DNA of 12,706 bases, from NCBI GenBank assembly GCA_020437875.1, contig JAGQVR010000059.1, positions 1 through 12,706 of the forward strand, read 5' to 3'. This stretch comes from Flavobacteriales bacterium (lineage in GTDB: Bacteria > Bacteroidota > Bacteroidia > Flavobacteriales_F > PHOS-HE28). The position numbers and the translations under genes are program-made. The notes beneath the pieces are model-generated. The model ran no database searches and was not told the DNA's origin. It saw only the letters and a list, made by a program, of their open reading frames with translations. Of the stretch, positions 1 through 6,414 are shown in pieces; position 1 is the first letter of the stretch, and each line of letters starts with the position of its first letter.

Positions 1-2294
1 GGGGATCTCGGGTCCTTACAGCAATGGGGCCGTGAATATCGCCCTGTTGCCCGATGGTGTCACGCCCGTGACCATCGCCAACGTGAACAGCGGCCAGGGA
101 AATGACCCGAACAACCCGACCTGTCCGGCGGTGAACCCGGAGTATTACGTGAATAACAGCACCGGTCAGACCGTGGCCTTCGGTGGGATGACCGTGGTGC
201 TTACCGCCAGGTCAGCGGTACAATGTGGACAGACCTATCATATCAAGCTCGCCATCGCGGATGCGGGCGGTACGTTCGGTGATACGGACACGGCCTATGA
301 TTCTGCGGTCTTCTTGGAGGGCGGTAGTTTCACGAGCGCCCCCTTCGTACCCTCGCTCACGCCCGGTCCTGGCATCGTGGGCAACACCATGTTCGAGAGC
401 TGCTTCCCCATGGAGCTCACTTTCCTGCGCGTCGGTGAGGTCACGGAGGCGGATACCTTCCAGGTGAGCTATTCAGGGACCTTCACCAATGGTCTGGACA
501 TCGTACCCGCCCTGCCCGAGGAGGTGATCTTCGGTGCCGGGGAGAGCACCAACCTGTTCTCGTTCAACGCACCCATCGATGAGGACACGGACGAGACCGT
601 GATCATCACGGTGGTGGGCATCTCGTGCATCGGCGATACGATCGAGAACGTGTTCGTCTTCAATATCGCCGAGGCACCGTTCCTGATCGCGGAAGGAACG
701 CCCTTCAGTGTGGATTGCGGTGGCGCGGTGGAGATCACACCGACGGTGTCGGGTGGCTATGGGAATTACACCTTTGAATGGGGTGGGAACCTGGGTACCG
801 ACCCGACGATCCTGGTGGCTCCGCTGTCGGACACGAGCTATCCGGTCACGATCTTCGACAACTGCGGATTGTCAACGTTCACCGAGGTCCCCGTCACCGT
901 CATCCCGGCCCCGAACCCCTTCAGTGTAACGGTCGAGCCTGGCCCAACGGTCACCGGCAACAGCATCCAGGAGAGCTGCTACGAGGTCACCTTCACCTTC
1001 GCCCGGTCCGGTGGAACGGCCTACCCGGACACGATCTACCTGAACTACAACGGGCAGGCGGAAGTGGGCTCGGATTTCGATCCTCTGCCGGAGCAGATCA
1101 TCTTCCAGGCGGGAGAGAACGTGGTGAGCCATTCGACGGTCTTCTTCCAGGATCCGGATGGATTGGAGAGCCTGATCCTGAGCCTTGGCGATGTCTCCAT
1201 CTGTAATGGTGGCTTCAGCATCGCCGATTTCACCTTCCAGGTGACGCAGGCCCAGGCCCTGGTAACGACCGGCACTTCGCCGACCATCGCGTGTGGTGCC
1301 AATACCACGCTCACGGCCGTGGCCACGGGTGGTTATGCCCCCTACACCTTCGAATGGCCGGACGGTAGTGCTGGGAACACCTATGTGGTGAGCCCGACAG
1401 CGGCCACGAGCTATGCCATGGAAGTGACCGATGATTGTGGCAACACGGCCGTGGCCACATTCAACGTGGGCCTTACACCCCCGCCACCATTGAACATGTC
1501 CATCCTTGGACCGAACACCGTCACCGAAGCCTGTGGCAGCACTGCCGATCAACATCATCCGGCCGCTGGCCGTGCAGGGTGCGCTCACACTGGACATGAC
1601 CTTCACGGGCACTACCACCAATGGGGTCGACTTCGATCAGCCCCTGCAACGGGTCATACCTGATGGGGTCCTGAACATACAGGTACCCTTCGAGCCGCTG
1701 GAGGATGGTGTGGACGATGACGGCGAGACCGCGATCATCACCGCGAGCTTCACGGATGCCTGTGGGCGGACCGTCAGCGCGTCGGTCACCATCACCATCC
1801 TCGATGCGCCAGAGATCCTCGTGACGACGAGCGGCGACCAGGTGGTCGAGTGCAGCCCGGACAGCATCGCGATCATGGCCACGGCCAGCGGAGGTTTCGG
1901 CGGCCTTGACCTGACCTGGAGCACCGGCGCGGAGGGTTCCGTGGCCTATGGCTCCACGGAGCTCGGTGCCACTTATGTGGTCACCGCCACGGATGCCTGT
2001 GGACGCACGGCCACGGCCAGCGCGACGATCATCGTGGAGTGTGACATCATCGTTCCGAACGTCTTCACGCCGAACAACGATGGACAGAACGACCGCTTCG
2101 TGATCGAGGGCATCACGAGCACCACGAACACCGTGAAAGTGTTCAATCGCTGGGGACAGGTGGTGTTCGAGGCGAACAACTACCGCAACAACTGGGCGGC
2201 GATCGATGTGCCGGACGGTACCTACTTCTACGAGGTCGTCGTGGACCGGCACGACAAGCCCTACACCGGGCATGTGACGATCCTGAGGAACTGA
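1..2294 (+). CDS. Large secreted surface protein (choice-of-anchor L-like, repeats, T9SS type-B C-terminal domain); 5' partial and frameshifted
   Basis: The frame is open through the left edge (codons from base 2), so the N-terminus is missing. The first ~110 visible residues, with PYSNGAVNIALLPDG, CGQTYHIKLAIADAG and DSAVFLEGGSF, match the choice-of-anchor L type of Bacteroidota surface proteins. Three ~190-residue repeats follow, each a Calx-beta/Ig-like half plus a PKD/SprB-like half (GGYGNYTFEW, GGYAPYTFEW, GGFGGLDLTW). The last ~85 residues, from VPNVFTPNNDGQNDRF through KVFNRWGQVVFE to GTYFYEVVV, are the gliding-motility-associated C-terminal domain, which directs export by the type IX secretion system. 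Reading from base 2 stays in one frame to about 1540, then continues at 1542 in the next frame to the stop at 2292-2294. Joined, about 763 residues are visible. The likely role is an adhesin or surface protein; the ligand is unknown. The domain calls are firm; whether the gene is functional depends on the frameshift. Confidence 0.85.
362..2040 (+). repeat. Three tandem ~190-residue protein repeats
   Basis: Three units start at conserved Gly-Pro motifs (nt 368, 941 and 1511 region), with spacings of about 576 and 567 bases. Each unit has an E-S/A-C cysteine near its start, a middle of the type YSGTFTNGLDI / YNGQAEVGSDFD / FTGTTTNGVDFD, then a cysteine, a GGY/GGF...TFEW/LTW core, and a D-x-CG cysteine motif near its end. 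Similarity is clear in protein but not near-identical in DNA, so these look like old diverged domain duplications. Unit 3 contains the frame break. Confidence 0.75.
1535..1548 (+). other. Frameshift site in the surface-protein gene
   Basis: Upstream codons run GGC AGC ACT in the frame beginning at base 2, and continue off-target to a stop at 1663. Reading CTG CCG ATC AAC from base 1542 restores repeat-like protein (LPINIIRP...TFTGTTTNGVDFD). Removing one base (for example A1541) or adding two would join the halves and align unit 3 with units 1 and 2. There is no homopolymer and no classic slippery sequence, so this is either a recent mutation or an assembly error. Confidence 0.8.
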
Positions 2295-2296
2295 GC

Positions 2297-3823
2297 CTAA
2301 CGGACCAACAAGGAGGAGCCCGTCATCTCGGCGGGCTTTTCCATGTCCAACAGGTCGAGGATCGTCGGTGCCACATCGGCCAGTATCCCGTTCCGCAGGG
2401 CGAAGGGCCGGTCATCGATCACGATCATTGGTACCGGGTTCGTGCTGTGGGCGGTGTTCGGTGTGCCGTCCGGGTTCAGCGCCTTGTCGGCATTACCATG
2501 GTCCGCGATGATCACGAAGGAGTAACCATTGGGTCGGCCGGCCTCCACCACCTCACGCACGCAACGATCGGTGGTCTCCACGGCCTTGACGATGGCATCG
2601 AAGACGCCGGTATGGCCCACCATGTCCGGATTGGCGAAGTTCAGCACGACGAAGTCCACCTCTCCTTTCCGCAGTTCGGCCACGATCGCGTCGGTTATGC
2701 CCTGTGCGCTCATCTCCGGTGCGAGGTCGTAGGTGGCCACCTTGGGTGAAGGGATGAGGATCCGGGATTCACCGGGAAATGGCTCCTCTCGACCACCGCT
2801 GAAGAAGAAGCTCACGTGCGGGTACTTCTCGGTCTCCGCGATGCGGATCTGGCGTTCGCCAGCGTTGGCCACAACCTCGCCGATCGTCATGCGCAGGTCG
2901 TCCTTCCGGAAGAGCACATGCACATCGCGATAGGTGCTGTCATACTCCGTCATGGTGATGTAGTGCAACTTGAGGGGTTGCATACCGTGGTCGGGGAAGG
3001 CCTTTTGGGTGAGCGCCTGGGTGATCTCGCGGCAACGATCCGTGCGGAAGTTGAAGCACAGCACCACATCGTCCGGGTGGATCGTCGCGATGGGTGAACC
3101 ATCGCCGTCAACCACGACATGCGGTTCAATGAACTCGTCGGTCTTCCCCTCGGCATAGCTGCTTCGGAACGCGTCCAGCGGATCCGTGACCGGGATCCCA
3201 CGTCCGTGAACAAGAACGTTATAGGCGCGGACCACCCGTTCCCATCGCTTGTCTCGGTCCATGGCGTAATAACGGCCGGTGACCGAGGCGATCCGCGCGC
3301 CGGTACCGGCGATGTTCTGCAGGAAGTGCTCGGCGTAGCCCAGTCCGCTCCGCGGATCGGCATCACGTCCATCCGTGAAGGCGTGAACGAATACCTCCGC
3401 CACACCCGCCCGATCCGCCATCTGGCACAGTGCCTCGGCATGGCTGCGCAGCGCATGCACCCCGCCATCGGAGAGCAGTCCCATCAAGTGCAGGCGACGA
3501 CCTGGTATGCGCGCTCGGTCGAAGGCGGCGCGCAACACGGGATCTCGCTCCAGCGACCCGTCCGAGATGGCGTTGTTCACGCGCATGAGGTCCTGGAACA
3601 CCACACGTCCGGCACCGATGTTCAGGTGCCCCACCTCGCTGTTCCCCATCTGTCCAGCCGGCAGGCCGACATGGGTGCCGTCGGTGAGGAGCGTGGCATG
3701 GGGCACGCTCCTGTAGAGTCCATCGATGAACGGGGTGTTGGCGGCGGCCACCGCGTCGGTGCGGTCTCCGGCACCTAGACCCCATCCGTCCATGATGATG
3801 AGGACGACTTTGTGCGGGTGCAT
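2297..3823 (-). CDS. gpmI: 2,3-bisphosphoglycerate-independent phosphoglycerate mutase
   Basis: Interconverts 3- and 2-phosphoglycerate in glycolysis and gluconeogenesis in the cytoplasm, using a metal-bound active site and a phosphoserine intermediate. The 508 residues are the usual full length of the family. Metal-site and catalytic motifs are all present: MDGWG with Asp12; NSEVGHLNIG with the catalytic Ser62; His123 in DGGVHAL; DGRD at 151-154; GRYYAMDRDKRW near 183-194; NFRTDR; EKYPHVSFFFSGG; NPDMVGHTG; ADHGNAD; and a final HST metal-site histidine. The ATG at 3823-3821 shares one base with the stop of the upstream histidine kinase gene (TGATG), so translation is probably coupled. The stop lies 2 bases from the end of the convergent surface-protein gene, and the last codons contain that gene's terminator hairpin. 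No own terminator was seen downstream. Confidence 0.97.
   Translation of the reverse strand: MHPHKVVLIIMDGWGLGAGDRTDAVAAANTPFIDGLYRSVPHATLLTDGTHVGLPAGQMGNSEVGHLNIGAGRVVFQDLMRVNNAISDGSLERDPVLRAAFDRARIPGRRLHLMGLLSDGGVHALRSHAEALCQMADRAGVAEVFVHAFTDGRDADPRSGLGYAEHFLQNIAGTGARIASVTGRYYAMDRDKRWERVVRAYNVLVHGRGIPVTDPLDAFRSSYAEGKTDEFIEPHVVVDGDGSPIATIHPDDVVLCFNFRTDRCREITQALTQKAFPDHGMQPLKLHYITMTEYDSTYRDVHVLFRKDDLRMTIGEVVANAGERQIRIAETEKYPHVSFFFSGGREEPFPGESRILIPSPKVATYDLAPEMSAQGITDAIVAELRKGEVDFVVLNFANPDMVGHTGVFDAIVKAVETTDRCVREVVEAGRPNGYSFVIIADHGNADKALNPDGTPNTAHSTNPVPMIVIDDRPFALRNGILADVAPTILDLLDMEKPAEMTGSSLLVR
2317..2340 (+). terminator. Rho-independent terminator for the surface-protein gene, inside the gpmI 3' end
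   Basis: AGCCCGT (2317-2323) pairs with GCGGGCT (2331-2337), with one T-G wobble and a 7-base loop, followed by T to 2340. It sits 22 bases after the stop at 2294, which is right for a plus-strand terminator. On the opposite strand the same bases code for the last residues of phosphoglycerate mutase (around Lys-Pro-Ala-Glu-Met-Thr-Gly). On the minus strand the hairpin is not followed by a T run, so it points one way. The stem is short, so strength is uncertain. Confidence 0.6.
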
Positions 3824-4773
3824 CAGCGATCGGGGAAGGAGGCCGCGAAGATAGCCCCGGTGGGAGCGGCCTGGCCCACTTGGATGTCGCCGCCCAGGCG
3901 ATGTACGAGACGTTGCACGATATAGAGTCCGAGGCCCGTCCCCTTCGCCCTGCGCGTTTCCTCGTTGCCTCCGCGGTAGAAGCGTTCGAAGATCCGGGCG
4001 CGCTCATCCTCGGGGATCCCCGGCCCCTCATCGCGTACGCTCATCCGCCAGCCCTCCCGTCCCTTCGTCACCTCGATGAAGATCCGCGATCCCTCCGGCG
4101 CGTATTTGGCGGCGTTCTCGATGAGGTTGTCCGCGATGCTGTGAAGGGCCTTGGGGTCGCTCAAGGCCACGAAGTGCTCCGGCCCGGTGAGCTCGATCAG
4201 GTGGCGTGGTGCGATCTGTACGCGCGCGCGCTCCACCACGTTGTTCAGCAGTGCCATCACCTCCACTTCCTGGAAGTCCATGTCCAGCACCCCGTCCTGG
4301 GCGCTGGTGGCGAGCAGTACCTTGTCCGTAAGGGCGCCCAGACGGTCCACTTCGGTGAGCGCCTGCCCGAGCAGTAATTCACGCTGGTCGGTGGAGACGC
4401 CGGTTCGCTGGAAGGTCTGCAATTGAAGTTTGATGGCGGCGATGGGAGTGCGGAGCTCATGGGTCACTGCCATGAGGAAGTTGCGCTGGGTGCGTGCCAG
4501 TTGAAGCTCGCGCCGGATCCCACGGAAAGTGAGGAAGAGCATGCCCAGCAGCAGCACGAGGAACACGACGCCCTCCCCGGTGATCATGCGCATGGCACGG
4601 GAGGCATCGAGTGGATGGTCGGGTTCACCACCCAGCGCCCGGACCTGCAGGGCCAGTTCCGCGATCTCCGTCTCCTTCCGCATGAGCAGCACGGCCCACC
4701 ACAGGAACTGGAGGGTCACGTACAAGGTGAGCGCCCCGAAGAGCAGGTAGGTCCGGCGGGCTGAACGGGGCAT
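3823..4773 (-). CDS. Membrane sensor histidine kinase (HisKA/HATPase_c)
   Basis: A two-component sensor that autophosphorylates on histidine and passes the phosphate to a response regulator. The 316 residues hold two membrane segments (about 9-31 and 68-84) flanking a short ~35-residue periplasmic loop, then a HisKA domain with the H-box THELRTPIAAIK (His105). The ATPase domain has the N-box NLIENAAKY (Asn216, Asn220), G1 DEGPGIP (248-254), the F-box IFERFYRG, and G2 GTGLGLYIV (278-286). All catalytic motifs are intact. No HAMP, PAS or other sensory domain is evident, so the signal may be sensed in the membrane or by a partner. No response regulator gene is in the window. The gene is first in a unit with gpmI, with a 1-base stop/start overlap, and has an exact TAnnTTTG box just upstream. 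The ATG at 4773 is chosen because it begins right before the first membrane helix. The signal is unknown. Confidence 0.93.
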   Translation of the reverse strand: MPRSARRTYLLFGALTLYVTLQFLWWAVLLMRKETEIAELALQVRALGGEPDHPLDASRAMRMITGEGVVFLVLLLGMLFLTFRGIRRELQLARTQRNFLMAVTHELRTPIAAIKLQLQTFQRTGVSTDQRELLLGQALTEVDRLGALTDKVLLATSAQDGVLDMDFQEVEVMALLNNVVERARVQIAPRHLIELTGPEHFVALSDPKALHSIADNLIENAAKYAPEGSRIFIEVTKGREGWRMSVRDEGPGIPEDERARIFERFYRGGNEETRRAKGTGLGLYIVQRLVHRLGGDIQVGQAAPTGAIFAASFPDR

Positions 4774-4783
4774 GTTGGTGTGC

Positions 4784-4791
4784 CAAAGGTA
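4784..4791 (-). promoter_or_regulatory. Bacteroidota -7 promoter box for the histidine kinase-gpmI unit
   Basis: The minus strand reads TACCTTTG, an exact match to the TAnnTTTG element of the Bacteroidota primary sigma factor. It ends 10 bases before the kinase ATG, implying a very short 5' leader. I see no clear -33 TTG at the expected distance, so this rests on the -7 box and its position. Confidence 0.5.
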
Positions 4792-4815
4792 TCAGGTGGC
4801 TCAGGTCCGGGTGCT

Positions 4816-4823
4816 TATATTGG
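4816..4823 (+). promoter_or_regulatory. Possible -7 box for the HD-domain gene
   Basis: TATATTGG matches TAnnTTTG except at one position and ends 10 bases before the ATG at 4834. Spacing resembles that of the kinase box on the other strand. If real, the two divergent promoters share about 60 bases. The one mismatch and the lack of a -33 element make this tentative. Confidence 0.3.
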
Positions 4824-4833
4824 CCACGCTTCG

Positions 4834-5421
4834 ATGGACCCACAGGCCGCACGATCCTACATCCTGCGCAGGTTGCGCGATGAGCTGCCCGCAGCGAGGA
4901 CCTACCATTGTCTGGAGCACACACTCGACGTCTACGCCAGTGCGGTGGACATCGCCGAACAGGAAGGTGTGACGGGGGATGGGCTCGTCCTGTTGAAGAT
5001 CGCCGCGCTCTACCACGATTCCGGATTCACCGTCCAGGACCTTGAACATGAGAAGGCGGGTTGTGAACTGGTGCGTGAGAAACTGCCGGAGTTCGGCTTC
5101 GACCCTGACCAGATCGACCTGATCTGTGACATGATCATGGCCACGAAGATCCCGCAGACCCCCCGGAACAAGCTGGCGCGCATCCTGTGCGATGCCGATC
5201 TGGACTACCTGGGCCGTGGGGATTTCGAGCGGATCGGCGCGACCCTGTTCGCGGAGATGAAACACTACGGTGTGCTGGGCACCGAGCGCGAGTGGAACGA
5301 ACTGCAACTGCGCTTCCTGGAGCGGCACAAGTACTTCACGTCCACGAACAAGCGTCTGCGTGAACCGGTGAAGCAGGGGCACCTGGCCGCGGTGAAGGAG
5401 TGGCTGGCGCGCAACCCATGA
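4834..5421 (+). CDS. HD-domain metal-dependent phosphohydrolase
   Basis: A small (195-residue) cytoplasmic member of the HD superfamily, whose members hydrolyse phosphate esters of nucleotides or signalling nucleotides at a metal site. Metal ligands are visible: His25/His29 in YHCLEHTLD, the HD pair His61-Asp62 in ALYHDSGF, and an aspartate in ILCDADLDYLGRGDF (from 117). The conserved-looking MIMATKIPQTP and REPVKQGHL stretches recall a Bacteroidota-specific HD family known to me only by sequence, so the substrate cannot be named. A GTG start at 4780 is possible in frame, but it lies over the kinase promoter box and adds a Gly-rich unrelated leader, so the ATG at 4834 is preferred. The gene is divergent from the histidine kinase, and a minus-strand terminator and tRNA follow it. 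Confidence 0.85.
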   Translation: MDPQAARSYILRRLRDELPAARTYHCLEHTLDVYASAVDIAEQEGVTGDGLVLLKIAALYHDSGFTVQDLEHEKAGCELVREKLPEFGFDPDQIDLICDMIMATKIPQTPRNKLARILCDADLDYLGRGDFERIGATLFAEMKHYGVLGTEREWNELQLRFLERHKYFTSTNKRLREPVKQGHLAAVKEWLARNP

Positions 5422-5433
5422 TCGGCACTTCCT

Positions 5434-5467
5434 GGAAAGAGAAGACCCCGCCGGTCGGGGCGGGGTC
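5434..5467 (-). terminator. Rho-independent terminator of tRNA-Phe
   Basis: On the minus strand a perfect 9-bp stem (GACCCCGCC with GGCGGGGTC, 5467-5459 and 5452-5444) with a 6-base loop is followed by the T-rich TTCTCTTT. It begins 7 bases after the tRNA 3' end. It also lies 23 bases after the HD gene's stop on the plus strand, but there no T run follows, so any effect on that gene would be weaker. Confidence 0.8.
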
Positions 5468-5473
5468 CTGCGG

Positions 5474-5546
5474 TGGTGCCTCCCAGAATCGAACTGGGGA
5501 CACATGGATTTTCAATCCATTGCTCTACCAGCTGAGCTAAGGCACC
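5474..5546 (-). tRNA. tRNA-Phe (anticodon GAA)
   Basis: A 73-base cloverleaf: acceptor GGTGCCT/AGGCACC with discriminator A; D arm GCTC-AGCTGGTA-GAGC; anticodon arm ATGGA-TTGAAAA-TCCAT, giving GAA; variable loop GTGTC; T arm CCCAG-TTCGATT-CTGGG. All stems pair fully. The bases after the discriminator are CCG, so the 3' CCA is not encoded and must be added by the CCA enzyme. It has its own promoter box upstream and a strong terminator downstream, so it is a single-gene transcript. Confidence 0.97.
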
Positions 5547-5592
5547 GAACTTCGTCCACCACCGCTGGTACGGTCTCCGGCGAACAGGGCGG

Positions 5593-5600
5593 CAAAGATA
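5593..5600 (-). promoter_or_regulatory. Bacteroidota -7 promoter box for tRNA-Phe
   Basis: The minus strand reads TATCTTTG, an exact TAnnTTTG match, 46 bases before the mature tRNA 5' end, implying a processed leader of about 40 bases. The box lies only 17 bases upstream of the divergent coaX start, so the two promoters are close or overlapping. No clear -33 TTG was found. Confidence 0.5.
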
Positions 5601-5616
5601 GACAAGGGAACGAACC

Positions 5617-6414
5617 ATGCCAGCGGTCGAAATGGATCTCGTCCTCGATGTGGGCAACAGCCGCACCAAGCTTGGGCTCTTCCAGCAGGATCGGCTGGTC
5701 ACGCGCGGTTCCACAGCGAACGGCGACATGGCCGCGGTGCGGGCGTTCGTCGCTGATCGGGTGCTCCGGGGCATCGCCCTGGGTTCCACGGCCGCCCCTG
5801 ACGAGGGTTTCGTCCATGCCCTGGGGGTGCTGGCTCCGGTGCTCGTGATCACCGGTACCACCCCGGCGCCTGTCCGTTCCAGGTATGCCACCCCGCTCAC
5901 CCTCGGTGCGGACAGGCTCGCCAATGTCGTGGCCGCGGTACGGCGGTTCCCGGGTCGTCCGGTGCTTGTTCTCGATCTGGGCACCTGTGTCACCTACGAC
6001 CTTTGCCAGGCCGACGGCACCTATCAAGGAGGGGGCATTTCACCGGGTATGCACATGCGCGCCAGGGCCATGAACGCGTACAGTGCACGACTCCCGCTCA
6101 TCGAGCCTGTTGGAAGTCCGGCACTCCTGGGCACGGACACCGAGGCCTCGCTCGCGGCCGGCATCCATTTTGGCATGCTCGGTGAATTGGAAGGACTTAT
6201 CCGGCGCGTGGGGCAACAGGTCGCCGACCTCGCCGTTGTGCTCACCGGTGGTGACGCGTTACGGTTCGTGCGCGGATTGGAAAGTGGCATCTTTGCGCTC
6301 CCGCAGCTCACCCTGGAAGGTTATCATGCATTGCTCGCACACAACCGTACGCTTGGCGGCTATCCTGCTCCTGCTGGTGCCGGCCCGGTCGATGGCCCAG
6401 GGCCAGCAGGGTAG
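5617..6414 (+). CDS. coaX: Type III pantothenate kinase
   Basis: Phosphorylates pantothenate, the first step of coenzyme A synthesis, in the cytoplasm. Type III enzymes belong to the ASKHA fold and are not feedback-inhibited by CoA. Motifs: the phosphate-binding DVGNSRTK (Asp11), TLGADRLAN with the likely catalytic Asp99, VLDLGTCVTYD (117-128), GGGISPGMHMRARAM, TEASLAAGI, and VVLTGGDA (207-214). The ATG at 5617 is favoured by AAGGG at 5604-5608; an in-frame ATG at 5632 is the alternative. The frame runs to a stop at 6414 and ends in a Pro/Gly/Ala-rich tail (about residues 244-265). That tail is the off-frame reading of the next gene's signal peptide, so the fold probably ends near the LLAHN motif. 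First gene of the envelope cluster. Confidence 0.95.
   Translation: MPAVEMDLVLDVGNSRTKLGLFQQDRLVTRGSTANGDMAAVRAFVADRVLRGIALGSTAAPDEGFVHALGVLAPVLVITGTTPAPVRSRYATPLTLGADRLANVVAAVRRFPGRPVLVLDLGTCVTYDLCQADGTYQGGGISPGMHMRARAMNAYSARLPLIEPVGSPALLGTDTEASLAAGIHFGMLGELEGLIRRVGQQVADLAVVLTGGDALRFVRGLESGIFALPQLTLEGYHALLAHNRTLGGYPAPAGAGPVDGPGPAG
6315..6320 (+). promoter_or_regulatory. Shine-Dalgarno-like site for the outer-membrane protein gene
   Basis: GGAAGG ends 5 bases before the ATG at 6326, inside the coaX coding sequence. Such sites are uncommon in Bacteroidota, and here it supports the ATG that begins the signal peptide. Confidence 0.4.

Noticed and set aside
1535..1548. Programmed ribosomal frameshifting as an explanation for the frame break
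   Set aside because: No slippery heptamer, no rare-codon or stop-codon context at the junction, and the off-frame tail runs 120 bases before a stop. A mutation or sequence error is simpler.
872..2273. Two ~250-codon minus-strand open frames opposite the surface-protein gene
   Set aside because: Compositionally biased antisense shadows (Arg/Gly/His-rich) of a well-supported plus-strand repeat protein; no motif is seen.
6083..6325. Upstream in-frame extension of the outer-membrane protein
   Set aside because: It lies wholly in coaX coding sequence, gives a basic/serine-rich sequence with no family likeness, and would bury the signal peptide.
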